Assembly: GCA_051657745.1 (NCBI GenBank)
Contig: JBOFLG010000020.1
Location: 1 to 21,906, forward strand
From: JBOFLG01 sp051657745
GTDB taxonomy: Bacteria > Actinomycetota > Actinomycetes > Actinomycetales > Dermatophilaceae
Direction of reading: 5' to 3'
Length of the DNA: 21,906 nt
A program made the translations under genes and the position numbers. Under the pieces are notes generated by a model. It worked only from the letters and a program-made list of their open reading frames with translations, ran no database searches and was not told the DNA's origin. Position 1 is the stretch's first letter, and every line of letters begins with the position of its first letter. Below are positions 11,486 through 19,343 of this stretch, piece after piece.

Positions 11486-13819
11486 TCAGCGCACCGATAC
11501 CGCCACGACGACGGGCAGCATCGACAACCCCACCAGCAGCGAGTCCGACCAGCGCCAGCGCGCCGGCCGGGCCCAGGTCCGCTGCCGTGCGGTGGCGAAG
11601 CCGCGAGCGTCCATCGCCACCGCCAGGCCCGCTGCCGACCGAAGCGTGTGCACCAGAATCCCGACGGTCATCACCGCCAGTTGCCGCGCCATCCGCACCG
11701 GATGCCGCCGCGACGCGGCGAGACCGCGCACCCGACGGACCTGGCCGAGGTCGGCCCAGTCCCGGGCGAAGCCCTGCATCCGGTGCACCGCTGCCGCGGT
11801 GGCGACGACCGGCCGATCCGGAAGACCCACCCGCTGGGCCAGGTGGTCACCCAGCTCGTCCGGGTCGAGCCACGACAACAGCACCGCGGACGGCAGCACG
11901 ATCACCAGCACCCGCACCGCCACCGTGAATGCCGGGTCGGTCTGCTGCCCGGCGAGCCACCACGTCGACCACCCCACCGACAGCGCGGCGAGCAGACCGG
12001 GCACCAGCCGGACCACGACCCGCCGCACCCGAGCGTCAGGTGCCGCCCCAGCACCGGGAGCGCTCAGACCGACGGCGGCCAACCCCACCTGGGCAGCCAG
12101 CACCCACGCGCTCGTCGACCAGTGCGGCGACAGCACCCCGGCGGGCACCGCAAGCAGCGCCCCCAGAAGCAATGCGAGTGGCCCACATCGGGCCACCAGC
12201 GGTGCGCGAGAGGGTGATTCCGGCGCGGGCGGGGCCGGCGGCGGCGTCATCCGGCGGACCGCGTCGGCGCGACCGGCCAGGTGCGGATCGTGGGTTGCGG
12301 CCACCACCGCGCCACCGGCTGCCCGGTACGCGTCGAGGAGCCCGGCGAGCGCGGCCCAGGTGTGGCGGTCCTGCCCGACGGTGGGCTCGTCGGCCAGCAG
12401 GGTGGCCGGGCCGTGCAGCAGGGATGACGCCACCGCGAGGCGGCGCTGCTCCCCACCGGACAGGGTCCGCGGGTCGGACTGCTCCAGATGGCCCAGCCCG
12501 ACCGCGGCGAGCACGACCCGCGCCCGGTCCACGGTGTCAGCGCCGGCGTCACCGAGCGCTCGCGAGGTCGCGAGCATCTCGTCCAGCACCGTCCGGGCGA
12601 TGATCGTGGCGCTGGACCACTGCGGGACCCACGCAAGCGCTCGAGCCAGGTCAGTGGCCGCGAGCGCTTCCGGCGCCGCGCCCCCGGCCCGCACGGCATC
12701 CGCCGGCTCGGTGCCAAGGAACCCGGCGAGCGCGTGCAGCACGGTCGACTTGCCCGAGCCGCTCGCGCCGACCAGTGCGGTGAGCGTGCCGGGGCCGGCA
12801 TCCAGTGAGACCGCGAGTTCGGCGACCTGCCGAGTGCGGGTCGTACCGTCGAGGCGATGGGTCGTGCGGTCGACGGTGAACGGCTCTGCCGTCAGCGCTG
12901 CGGCCCAGGCCGGGCCACCGGGAGCCATCTCGCTGCCCCGCTCCGGGCTCCCGGCCTGCGGCGGCCGCCGCCCCACCACCCCGAGATCGACCGGCACCGG
13001 GTCCGGTGGCGGCACGCCGGGAACCCAGACCCCGAGGTCGAGGAGCAGGGCGCGCTCTCGGTCGAGGACCTGCGCCACCGGCCCGTCGGCCACCACCCGG
13101 CCGTCCCGCCCGAGCACCACCAGACGGTCGACGACACCCACCCACGGCGCACACAGGTGCTCGACCACCACCAGCGTGTGCCCGTCGAGCCGGTCGACGG
13201 AGTCGCGCACCTCCTGGGCGCACCTCGGGTCGAGCATCGCGGTGGGCTCGTCGAGGAGCACCACCGCGGGGTCCAGCGCGAGGGCCCCAGCGAGGGCGAG
13301 TCGCTGGGTCTGCCCACCGGACAGTGCGGATGTCGGGGTGTCTGGTGGGAGGTCGCCGAGGCCGACCGCGGCGAGCGCTGCGGCCACCACGGGCGGCATG
13401 TCCGCACGCGGCATCCCGACGTTCTCCGGGCCGAACGCGACATCCCGGCCGACGGTGGCCGCGACCACGCCGGCCCCGGGCTCCTGGAGCACCAGCCCCA
13501 CGGTTCCAGGCCGAGCGCCCGGATCGGCACCGTCGACGGTGACCGACCCCGCACGGACCCCGGCGTCCACGGTGCCGAGCAGGCCCGCGAGCGCGCGCAG
13601 CAGGGTCGACTTCCCCGCTCCGGACGCCCCCGCAAGCAGCACCCGTTCGCCCGGGGCGATGGTGAGACCGATGTCGCGGAGCACCGGCTCGCGGCGCCCG
13701 TACGGCCGCCAGGTGAGACCGGCGACCTCGACCCGGCCCCGGTGGCCAGCAGCCGACCCGACGCCACGATGGTCGGACTCGGCCAGAGTGGAAACTGCCG
13801 GGGGTACAGCGGGTTCCAC
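11486..13819 (-). CDS. ECF transporter energy module: two ATPases fused to the T subunit (YkoD-YkoC like)
   Basis: This is one chain of about 777 residues. ATPase 1 has Walker A GASGAGKST (64-72), LSGGQ (166-170) and Walker B VVLLDEP (186-192). ATPase 2 has Walker A GASGSGKST (351-359), LSGGE (453-457) and LLADEP (474-479). The last ~230 residues are a membrane domain that ends near AMDARGFATARQR (735 on), the A-x-x-ARG motif of ECF T (CbiQ/YkoC-like) subunits. It energises uptake with the S subunit encoded upstream. GTG 13819 is my start; TTG 13834 is an alternative. A start at 13903 would overlap ykoE and adds non-homologous residues. The first 30 residues carry no homology. Confidence 0.85.
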   Translation of the reverse strand: MEPAVPPAVSTLAESDHRGVGSAAGHRGRVEVAGLTWRPYGRREPVLRDIGLTIAPGERVLLAGASGAGKSTLLRALAGLLGTVDAGVRAGSVTVDGADPGARPGTVGLVLQEPGAGVVAATVGRDVAFGPENVGMPRADMPPVVAAALAAVGLGDLPPDTPTSALSGGQTQRLALAGALALDPAVVLLDEPTAMLDPRCAQEVRDSVDRLDGHTLVVVEHLCAPWVGVVDRLVVLGRDGRVVADGPVAQVLDRERALLLDLGVWVPGVPPPDPVPVDLGVVGRRPPQAGSPERGSEMAPGGPAWAAALTAEPFTVDRTTHRLDGTTRTRQVAELAVSLDAGPGTLTALVGASGSGKSTVLHALAGFLGTEPADAVRAGGAAPEALAATDLARALAWVPQWSSATIIARTVLDEMLATSRALGDAGADTVDRARVVLAAVGLGHLEQSDPRTLSGGEQRRLAVASSLLHGPATLLADEPTVGQDRHTWAALAGLLDAYRAAGGAVVAATHDPHLAGRADAVRRMTPPPAPPAPESPSRAPLVARCGPLALLLGALLAVPAGVLSPHWSTSAWVLAAQVGLAAVGLSAPGAGAAPDARVRRVVVRLVPGLLAALSVGWSTWWLAGQQTDPAFTVAVRVLVIVLPSAVLLSWLDPDELGDHLAQRVGLPDRPVVATAAAVHRMQGFARDWADLGQVRRVRGLAASRRHPVRMARQLAVMTVGILVHTLRSAAGLAVAMDARGFATARQRTWARPARWRWSDSLLVGLSMLPVVVAVSVR

Positions 13820-13847
13820 TCCGGCCGTGATCAACCGGGGCTGCCAC

Positions 13848-14795
13848 TCAGACAGCGCGGGTTTCCTGCAGTTCCTGGCCCGCGGGGAACGCGGACAGCG
13901 CACCGGCTCGGGCGAGGGCGCGGGTCAGCAGCCAGCCGACCACCCCGGCGAGCAGCACACCAGAGGCTCCCATCGCCGCGAGGTAGGCGAGCTTGTCACG
14001 CAGCACCCACTCGGCGTACCACCCGCCGCCGTTCGCCAGCACCGAGAGCACCGGCACATCGGCCCACGACGCGGGGAACTTCACGACCTCGAACACCCAC
14101 TCCAGCGGCGCCGACAGGGCCCCGGCCGCGGCCGCCGCCATGGCCCCGAACGCCCGGTAGCCCAGGAGCGCAAAGGCCAGCTCGGCGCCAAGACCCTGGA
14201 GGATGCCGCTGACCAGCACCGTGGCGCCCCACTCGGTGCCCGGAATCATCGACACCAGGGCCGCGACGACCTCGCAGAACAGCGCGGCACCCGGGCGCCG
14301 TACCACCAGCCCACCGACCACCCCAGCGAGGAACCAGGTGCCGACGAACAGCCCGGCGAGCGGGGCGTACCCGATCTTCAGCGCGGTGATCGGGCCGTTG
14401 TACAGCAGGCCCCACCCCCAGAACACGACGCCGAACGCGGCACCGAGGAAGGCGATCGTCAGGATGTCGACCGTGCGCCACCGAGTGAGCGGGAGAGTGG
14501 CTCGCAGCGAGCCGCGCAGTGGCGCCGCGGGGGGCGGTGGGGTGTCGGGCTGTCCCAGCGGTAGGTCGGGCTGGTTCGCCAGCGCGGCGGTCTGGCCCGG
14601 CGTTGTGGCGGGCTGGTTCGCCAGCGCGGCGGTCTGGCCCGGCGTTGTGGCGGGCTGGTTCGTCGGTGCGGCGGGCTGGCCCAGCGGTAGGTCGGGCTGG
14701 TTCGTCGGTGCGGCGGTCTGGCCCGGCGTTGTGGCGGGCTGGTTCGCCAGCGCGGCGGTCTGGCCCGGCGTTGTGTCGTGCTGCGATGCGGTCAT
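13848..14795 (-). CDS. ykoE: YkoE-family ECF S component for thiamin precursor, with repeat tail
   Basis: This is a 315-residue protein. Residues 1-100 are a proline/threonine/glutamine-rich tail of 14-residue repeats. The membrane domain starts near residue 107 (WRTVDILTIAFLGAAFGVVF, then WGWGLLYNGP) and matches YkoE. YkoE with YkoD and YkoC forms an ECF transporter linked to the thiamin precursor hydroxymethylpyrimidine. The TPP riboswitch upstream supports this. ATG 14795 has GGGAGAA at a good distance and agrees with a position downstream of the riboswitch. YkoE proteins are usually near 200 residues, so the tail adds about a hundred. The stop is 28 bases before the fusion gene start. Confidence 0.85.
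   Translation of the reverse strand: MTASQHDTTPGQTAALANQPATTPGQTAAPTNQPDLPLGQPAAPTNQPATTPGQTAALANQPATTPGQTAALANQPDLPLGQPDTPPPPAAPLRGSLRATLPLTRWRTVDILTIAFLGAAFGVVFWGWGLLYNGPITALKIGYAPLAGLFVGTWFLAGVVGGLVVRRPGAALFCEVVAALVSMIPGTEWGATVLVSGILQGLGAELAFALLGYRAFGAMAAAAAGALSAPLEWVFEVVKFPASWADVPVLSVLANGGGWYAEWVLRDKLAYLAAMGASGVLLAGVVGWLLTRALARAGALSAFPAGQELQETRAV
14544..14774 (-). repeat. 42-bp tandem repeats coding a mosaic 14-residue tail in YkoE
   Basis: Five full units and one partial unit of 42 bp. The protein units are TTPGQTAALANQPA, TTPGQTAAPTNQPD, LPLGQPAAPTNQPA, TTPGQTAALANQPA, TTPGQTAALANQPD and LPLGQPD. The units combine two half-versions (TTPGQT or LPLGQP, and LAN or PTN), so they look shuffled by recombination. 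The unit length keeps the frame. Confidence 0.9.
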
Positions 14796-14802
14796 GTGAG
14801 TT

Positions 14803-14854
14803 CTCCCGTGGTCTCCGGCGGACACCTCGGGGAGGTGCGCGTCGGCATCCGGAG
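14803..14854 (-). promoter_or_regulatory. Riboswitch expression platform before ykoE
   Basis: In the RNA, CTCCGG (14854-14849) pairs with CCGGAG (14818-14813) and encloses the hairpin CACCTC (14837-14832) / GAGGTG (14828-14823). The loop-side strand contains CTCCC, complementary to the GGGAG of the ribosome site (14807-14803). A U-run is absent, so translational control is more likely than termination. The competing pairings are inferred from complementarity. Confidence 0.45.
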
Positions 14855-14880
14855 TGGATGACGGCGGCGCACCTGAGATT

Positions 14881-14970
14881 CCCGACTCCCTTCGCCGGTA
14901 CTAGCCGGATCAGGTTCGAGGGTCTGCGGCGGACCGCACTCTCAGCGCGTGGGGCGCTCCCCTGTCGTTG
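14881..14970 (-). ncRNA. TPP riboswitch (THI element)
   Basis: On the minus strand, the core motifs occur in order: GGGGAGC, GCTGAGAGTGCGG, CCGCAGACCCTCGAACCTGATC, GGCTAGTACCGGCG and AAGGGAGTCGGG (given here in pieces). CTGAGA and ACCTGATC are the conserved THI-box elements that bind thiamin diphosphate. The outer stem is CGAC (14967-14964) with GTCG (14886-14883). It precedes ykoE by about 85 bases, so the ECF locus is inferred to be repressed by thiamin diphosphate. The location agrees with YkoE-type transporters. Confidence 0.95.
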
Positions 14971-15089
14971 TGACGCGGTCAGCATAACCCCGGCGCCAGA
15001 CCGAGGCCGGGGCCGCAGGTGCGGGGTCCGAGGCGACCGCACGCCCGGCGTCGAGGATGACCCGCCCGACGTCGAGACCGGCCGGCACC

Positions 15090-15119
15090 GTGACGAGGGT
15101 GGCGTCGGCCCCGTACCGT
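15090..15119 (+). promoter_or_regulatory. Candidate promoter of the DUF4235 gene
   Basis: GTGACG (15090-15095) and TACCGT (15114-15119) are separated by 18 bases and give partial matches to -35 and -10 elements. The transcript would start near 15126 and include the GAGGTGA ribosome site before ATG 15172. Confidence 0.35.
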
Positions 15120-15171
15120 AGAGGGGTTGGGTGACTCGTCCCGCCCCCGCAACCATCTGAGGTGATCTGAC

Positions 15172-15447
15172 ATGGGCGCACTCGTCTGGAAACTGCTCGG
15201 CACCGGGAGCGCCGTCATCGCCGGCATCCTCGCCACCAAAGTCGTCGATGCCGTGTGGGCCGGCGCGGGCCAGGAACGGGTCAACCCCCAGAGTCCCGAC
15301 GCCCCCCTCGCCAAGGCCGTCGCGTACGCGGCCCTCACCGGTCTCGCGGTCAGTACGGCCAAGACGCTCATGACGCGCAAGGCGGCGCAGTACTACGCGA
15401 CCTCGAGCGGCCACCTTCCCGCAGCGATCCGCGACAACCCCGCCTGA
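15172..15447 (+). CDS. DUF4235 small membrane-associated protein
   Basis: This is a 91-residue protein. The start WKLLGTGSAVIAGILATKVV is the conserved hydrophobic helix of DUF4235, and the middle (PQSPDAPLAKAVAYAALTGL) matches the family's second helix. The C-terminal half (TRKAAQYYATSSGHLPA) also fits. ATG 15172 is preceded by GAGGTGATCTGAC, a good Shine-Dalgarno. The family is common in actinobacteria and has no known function; two hydrophobic stretches suggest membrane association. It is followed by the methyltransferase gene 39 bases later. Confidence 0.9.
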   Translation: MGALVWKLLGTGSAVIAGILATKVVDAVWAGAGQERVNPQSPDAPLAKAVAYAALTGLAVSTAKTLMTRKAAQYYATSSGHLPAAIRDNPA

Positions 15448-15486
15448 GCGACGAGCAGCGCCGCACCGGGCCCTCACGGCAGACTC

Positions 15487-16188
15487 GTGGACGTGACGTC
15501 ACCGAACCACCGCCCGCACCCTCACCCGAACCAGCCGCAGCAGCACGCACACCACCCACCGCACCACCATCCGCCCGGGGTTCGACCCGGCCCGGCCGAG
15601 TGGGACGCGCGCTACCGCGAGCAGCAGCGGATCTGGAGCGGCGAGCCGAACCACGCACTCGTCACCGAGGTCGATGGACTCGCCTCCGGTCGCGCGCTCG
15701 ATGTCGGCTGTGGCGAAGGCGCGGATGCCGTGTGGCTCGCCCAGCGCGGCTGGCAGGTCGTCGGGATCGACCCCTCGGGTGTGGCGCTCGAGCGAGCCCG
15801 GTCCGCAGCCACGGCAGCCGGCCTCGACATCACCTGGCTGCACGCCGAGCTGGCGGAGGTAGCAGGCGACCTGGATGACGCGGCGTTCGACATCGTCACC
15901 GCCTGCTACGCAACGCTGTTCATCGACTCTGACCCGCTCGCCACCCTCGCCCGGCTGGTCGCCCCGGGTGGCTCGCTGCTCGTCGTGCACCACGCCGACG
16001 TCGACCCCGAGCAGGCCCGCGCCCACGGCTTCGACCCCGCGGAACTGCTCTCCCCGGCCGACGTGGCGGCCGGTCTCGACCAGGCGTGGCGGGTCGTCGT
16101 CGATGAACGACGGCCGCGCGTCATCCACGGCGGTTCGGGCGCGCACCACGCCGACGACCTGGTCGTCCGGGCCGTTCGGCGGCACTGA
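15487..16188 (+). CDS. Class I SAM-dependent methyltransferase with histidine-rich N-terminus
   Basis: This is a 233-residue protein. Residues 7-30 are strongly histidine/proline-rich (HAHHPPHHHPP). The methyltransferase core starts near residue 39 (WDARYREQQRIWSGEPN). Motif I is LDVGCGEG (71-78), followed by the acidic VVGIDPSG (91-98), and later ATLFIDSDPLATLARLVAPG. This layout is like the TehB / thiopurine-type small-molecule methyltransferases. GTG 15487 has no ribosome site. The alternatives are close by (GTG 15493), and no start codon occurs between the His-rich part and the core. The substrate is unknown. The His stretch may bind metal. Confidence 0.85.
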   Translation: MDVTSPNHRPHPHPNQPQQHAHHPPHHHPPGVRPGPAEWDARYREQQRIWSGEPNHALVTEVDGLASGRALDVGCGEGADAVWLAQRGWQVVGIDPSGVALERARSAATAAGLDITWLHAELAEVAGDLDDAAFDIVTACYATLFIDSDPLATLARLVAPGGSLLVVHHADVDPEQARAHGFDPAELLSPADVAAGLDQAWRVVVDERRPRVIHGGSGAHHADDLVVRAVRRH

Positions 16189-16214
16189 CCACCACCCCGG
16201 CAGGCGCGCCAGCG

Positions 16215-17735
16215 TCATCCGGTCTCGGCCGCCGGACTCTCCGGCGGCGGGCCGCCACGCCCACGCCGAACCCGCGCCGCGAGTGGCCACACCAGGATGA
16301 CGAGAACCACCGCGTAGCAGACCCAGGCGACCGGACCGCCGACCAGACCGTGCAGCTCGCCGCCGGTGGTCTGGAGCGAACGGCGGAGGTACTTCTCGAA
16401 CAACGGGCCCAGGATCGTGCCGACGACGAGCGGGAGGACCGGCAGCCCGAATCGGCGCATCGCGAAGCCGAGGCCGCCGAGGGCGAGAAGGAGCACCAGG
16501 TCGAACGGCTGGGCGTTGACCGCGTAGGCACCCATCGAGGCGAAGAAAAGGATGCCGGAGTACAGGTATGGGCGAGGAATCCGCAGCAGCGCGGCCCAGG
16601 CCGGCGCGAGTGGCAGGTTGAGCAGCAACAGCATCGTGTTGCCGATGAAGAGGCTCGCAATCAGCACCCAGACCAGGTCCGGCTCCGTGGTGAGCAGCAG
16701 CGGCCCGGGTTCGATGCCGTACGACATGAACGCCGCGATGATGACCGCGGCCGTCGCGTTCGTCGGCAGGCCGAGCGCGAGCAGCGGCACCATGGCCCCC
16801 GCGGCGGAGGCGTTGTTCGCCGCCTCGGGCCCGGCGACCCCCTCGATGGCACCCGTCCCGAACTCCTCGGGGCGGGTGGAGAGGCGGCGCTCGGTGAGGT
16901 AGGAGAGGAACGTCGGAATCTCCGCGCCACCGGCCGGGATCGCCCCGAACGGGAACCCGAGCGCGGTGCCGCGCAGCCACGGCTTCCACGACCGGCGCCA
17001 GTCCGCCCCGGAGAGCCACGGGCGGCCCACCGGGATGACGGTCGCCGCCGTGCGCCGCAGATGCGCGGCCACCCACAGCGCCTCACCCACCGCGAACACC
17101 CCGACCGCGACGACGACCACGTCGATGTTGTCAGCGAGGAGCGGACTGCCGAAGGTGAGCCGCTGCTGGCCGGTCACGAAGTCGGTGCCGACCAGGCCGA
17201 GCGCGAGACCGAGGAGCAGGGCCGCGACACCGCGGACCCGGGAGGACCCGAGGACCGCCGAGGTGCCGACGAACGCGACGAGGATGATCGCGAGGAACTC
17301 CGGCGCGCCGAGCGTGACGGCGAACTCGACGACCTGCGGCATCACGAGCACGATCAGCACCGTGCCGATGGTGCCGGCCACAAACGACCCGATCGCCGCG
17401 GTGGCGAGCGCCTGTGCTGCCTTCCCGTGGGTCGCCATCAGATGGCCCTCGATGGCGGTGACCACCGACGCGGATTCCCCGGGGGTATTCAGCAGGATCG
17501 AGGTCGTCGACCCGCCATACATCCCGCCGTAGAAGATGCCCGCGAACAGGATGAGTGACTGCTCCACCGGCAGGCCGTAGGTGAGCGGCAGGAGCAGTGC
17601 GACCGTCATCGCCGGGCCGATGCCGGGCAGCACCCCCACCGCGGTGCCGATCACGACGCCGGCGAGGGCGACCAGGAGGTTCATCGGCGTGATGACGTCG
17701 GCGAATCCCCCGAGCAGGGCGCCCAGGTCACCCAT
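16215..17735 (-). CDS. tctA: TctA, large membrane subunit of a tripartite tricarboxylate transporter
   Basis: This is a 506-residue protein with about 11-12 membrane helices. Family hallmarks: GVLPGIGPAMTVALLLPLTY (34-53), GGMYGGSTTSILLNTPGE (70-87) and, mid-protein, PAGGAEIPTFLSYLTERR. TctA forms the transport channel of the TTT system, taking up carboxylates such as citrate with a secreted binding protein. ATG 17733-17735 overlaps the tctB stop (ATGA). It is the last gene of tctC-tctB-tctA. It ends 26 bases from the convergent methyltransferase gene. The exact carboxylate is not predictable. Confidence 0.95.
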   Translation of the reverse strand: MGDLGALLGGFADVITPMNLLVALAGVVIGTAVGVLPGIGPAMTVALLLPLTYGLPVEQSLILFAGIFYGGMYGGSTTSILLNTPGESASVVTAIEGHLMATHGKAAQALATAAIGSFVAGTIGTVLIVLVMPQVVEFAVTLGAPEFLAIILVAFVGTSAVLGSSRVRGVAALLLGLALGLVGTDFVTGQQRLTFGSPLLADNIDVVVVAVGVFAVGEALWVAAHLRRTAATVIPVGRPWLSGADWRRSWKPWLRGTALGFPFGAIPAGGAEIPTFLSYLTERRLSTRPEEFGTGAIEGVAGPEAANNASAAGAMVPLLALGLPTNATAAVIIAAFMSYGIEPGPLLLTTEPDLVWVLIASLFIGNTMLLLLNLPLAPAWAALLRIPRPYLYSGILFFASMGAYAVNAQPFDLVLLLALGGLGFAMRRFGLPVLPLVVGTILGPLFEKYLRRSLQTTGGELHGLVGGPVAWVCYAVVLVILVWPLAARVRRGRGGPPPESPAAETG

Positions 17736-18250
17736 CAGAGGATCCCCTGCAGCACGCCCGCGGGCAGGGCGACGCCGAGGCCGATGGCGAAGACGTAGAA
17801 CGTGGCGAGGGCCAGCGCGATGCCGATCCCGAGCCCGCGGACGTGGTGCCGGTTCCCGAGCGCGGAGGCGGAGACCGCGAACAGGAGCGACCCGCTGACC
17901 ACCCAGCCGAGCGGCTCGACCAGCACCGCGTGGAGGAGGAACGCGACGGCGAGGATGACGACCGTGCGCCAGTCCGCCGGCCGGCCGGGCTCGACATCCT
18001 CACCGGCCTCGGCCGCCCCGACCCCGCCTCGGGCCACGTCGATGGCGTAGAGCACGGCAATGACGAGGAGAAGGCCTCCGACGACGAACGGCATCGCGCG
18101 CGGGCCGACCGGGTCGTTGCTGCTCGTCGCGGCCCCGATGCGGGTCGCGTCGATGATCACGACCACCCCGACCAGGGCCAGGGCCGCGCACAGCCCGAAC
18201 TGTGCGCGGTCCCGGACCTGGCCGGTGGCCGGACGAGCCCCGAGGCCCAC
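17735..18250 (-). CDS. tctB: TctB, small membrane subunit of the tripartite tricarboxylate transporter
   Basis: This is a 171-residue protein with four membrane segments: FGLCAALALVGVVVIIDATR, PFVVGGLLLVIAVLYAIDVA, VILAVAFLLHAVLVEPLGWV and a C-terminal pair of hydrophobic stretches. The ATRIG and GPRAMPF pieces are typical of TctB. It partners TctA in the membrane. GTG 18250 is 7 bases from the tctC stop, and its own stop overlaps tctA. No strong ribosome site is seen, so translation coupling is likely. Confidence 0.92.
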   Translation of the reverse strand: MGLGARPATGQVRDRAQFGLCAALALVGVVVIIDATRIGAATSSNDPVGPRAMPFVVGGLLLVIAVLYAIDVARGGVGAAEAGEDVEPGRPADWRTVVILAVAFLLHAVLVEPLGWVVSGSLLFAVSASALGNRHHVRGLGIGIALALATFYVFAIGLGVALPAGVLQGIL

Positions 18251-18257
18251 CGTTGGC

Positions 18258-19265
18258 CTAGCCGAGGCTCGCGAGGATCTCGGCGACTTCGGCGTCTTGC
18301 TCCTTGATGAAGGTGCCGAACTCGTCGCCGGTGGCGAACGCGTCGACCCAGCCGCGCTTGGTCAGCTCGGCTTTCCACGCCGGGGAGGCGTGCATTGCGG
18401 TGAAGGCGTCGGTCCACACGGCCGTGTCCTCCGCCGAGATCCCCGGTGGGGCGACGACCCCGCGCCAGTTGGTGAACTCGAGGTCGATGCCCTTCTCCTT
18501 CAGGGTCGGAACGTCTTTCAGGGCGTCGATCCGTTCGGCCGACGACACCGCGAGAACCCGGACATCGCCGGCTTTCACCTGGTCGAGGAACTCGCCGAAC
18601 CCGCTGGCGCCGAAGGCGACCTTGCCGCCCAGCAGCGCGGGCAGCAGCTCGCCGCCACCGTCGTACGAGACGTAGCTGACCGTCTTCGGGGGGATGCCGA
18701 CGGCTTTGGCGAGCTGCATCGGGAGCAGGTGGTCGGGGCCACCTGGCGACGAACCGCCGCCCACCGCAACCGACTTCGGGTCCTTCTTCCAGGCCGCGAC
18801 GAGCTGGGTGATGTCGGTGTAGGGCGACTGCTTGGGGACCACGATCGCCCCGGCCTCCTCGATGAGTTTGGCGATCGGGGTGGTGTCGTTCAGTGACGCC
18901 GCCGACTTCTGGGTGTGGGCCGCGCCGACGACGCCGAGGCCCATCTGCATCGCGAGTTTGCCGTTGCCCTTCTCGTTGACCACCCGCTGGAGGCCGACCG
19001 TGCCGCCGGCGCCGGCGAGGTTGAAGACCTGGACGGGCCCGGTGATCTTCTCGGCTTCGAGGACCTGCGCCGCGGTACGCGCGGTGGTGTCGTAGCCACC
19101 GCCTGGACTGTTGGGCACGAGGTACCGCAGCCCGGTTGCCGGGGCGCCGGCGGCAGCGCCGGACCCCGGGGCCGAGTCAGCGTCGGGGTCCGCCGTGGCC
19201 CCACACCCGGTGAGGGCGAGGGTGGCCGCGACGAGTGCGCCGAGGGTGGTGCGATGGATGCTCAT
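18258..19265 (-). CDS. tctC: TctC/BUG-family substrate-binding lipoprotein
   Basis: This 335-residue protein has a signal peptide with lipobox LALTGC; Cys21 is the likely lipid anchor. The mature part follows the BUG/TctC fold (GLRYLVPNSPGGGYDTTART early, then GGGSSPGGPDHLLPMQLAKA, YVSYDGGGELLPALLGGKV and TNWRGVVAPPGI). It binds the carboxylate outside the membrane and delivers it to TctAB. ATG 19263-19265 is first in the operon. The region upstream is shared with the divergent sensor kinase gene, which fits ligand-controlled expression. Confidence 0.95.
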   Translation of the reverse strand: MSIHRTTLGALVAATLALTGCGATADPDADSAPGSGAAAGAPATGLRYLVPNSPGGGYDTTARTAAQVLEAEKITGPVQVFNLAGAGGTVGLQRVVNEKGNGKLAMQMGLGVVGAAHTQKSAASLNDTTPIAKLIEEAGAIVVPKQSPYTDITQLVAAWKKDPKSVAVGGGSSPGGPDHLLPMQLAKAVGIPPKTVSYVSYDGGGELLPALLGGKVAFGASGFGEFLDQVKAGDVRVLAVSSAERIDALKDVPTLKEKGIDLEFTNWRGVVAPPGISAEDTAVWTDAFTAMHASPAWKAELTKRGWVDAFATGDEFGTFIKEQDAEVAEILASLG

Positions 19266-19321
19266 TGAGGTCGCCTTTCCTGCAGGGGGGATCGGACGCG
19301 ATGATCGTCAGTGGCGGCATC

Positions 19322-19343
19322 CGGACAGTCGCCGTTCTGTCGG
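19322..19343. promoter_or_regulatory. Candidate response-regulator operator between tctC and the kinase gene
   Basis: CGGACAG (19322-19328) and CTGTCGG (19337-19343) form an inverted repeat with an 8-base spacer; six of seven arm positions pair (GACAG/CTGTC is perfect). It lies in the divergent gap, 57 bases from the tctC start and about 20 from the preferred kinase start. A site for the CitB-like regulator would fit. This is inference. Confidence 0.4.

Noticed and set aside
13819..13903. ECF fusion start at 13903
   Set aside because: It would overlap the ykoE coding end by over 50 bases, and the extra residues are not similar to ATPases. GTG 13819 after the ykoE stop is simpler.
10935..14564. 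A 1209-codon open frame on the plus strand, and other long open frames opposite MFS, ECF, DUF418, tctA and kinase genes
   Set aside because: They lie antisense to well recognised genes and have low-complexity composition rich in Arg, Pro, Ala and Gly with no domains. They are the expected result of high GC in codon positions.
14544..14774. 42-bp direct repeats as a CRISPR array
   Set aside because: There are no unique spacers; the repeats are contiguous, in frame and code for protein repeats. No cas genes are near.
16189..16214. Bidirectional terminator between the convergent methyltransferase and tctA genes
   Set aside because: The 26-base gap shows no usable stem-loop or T-run.
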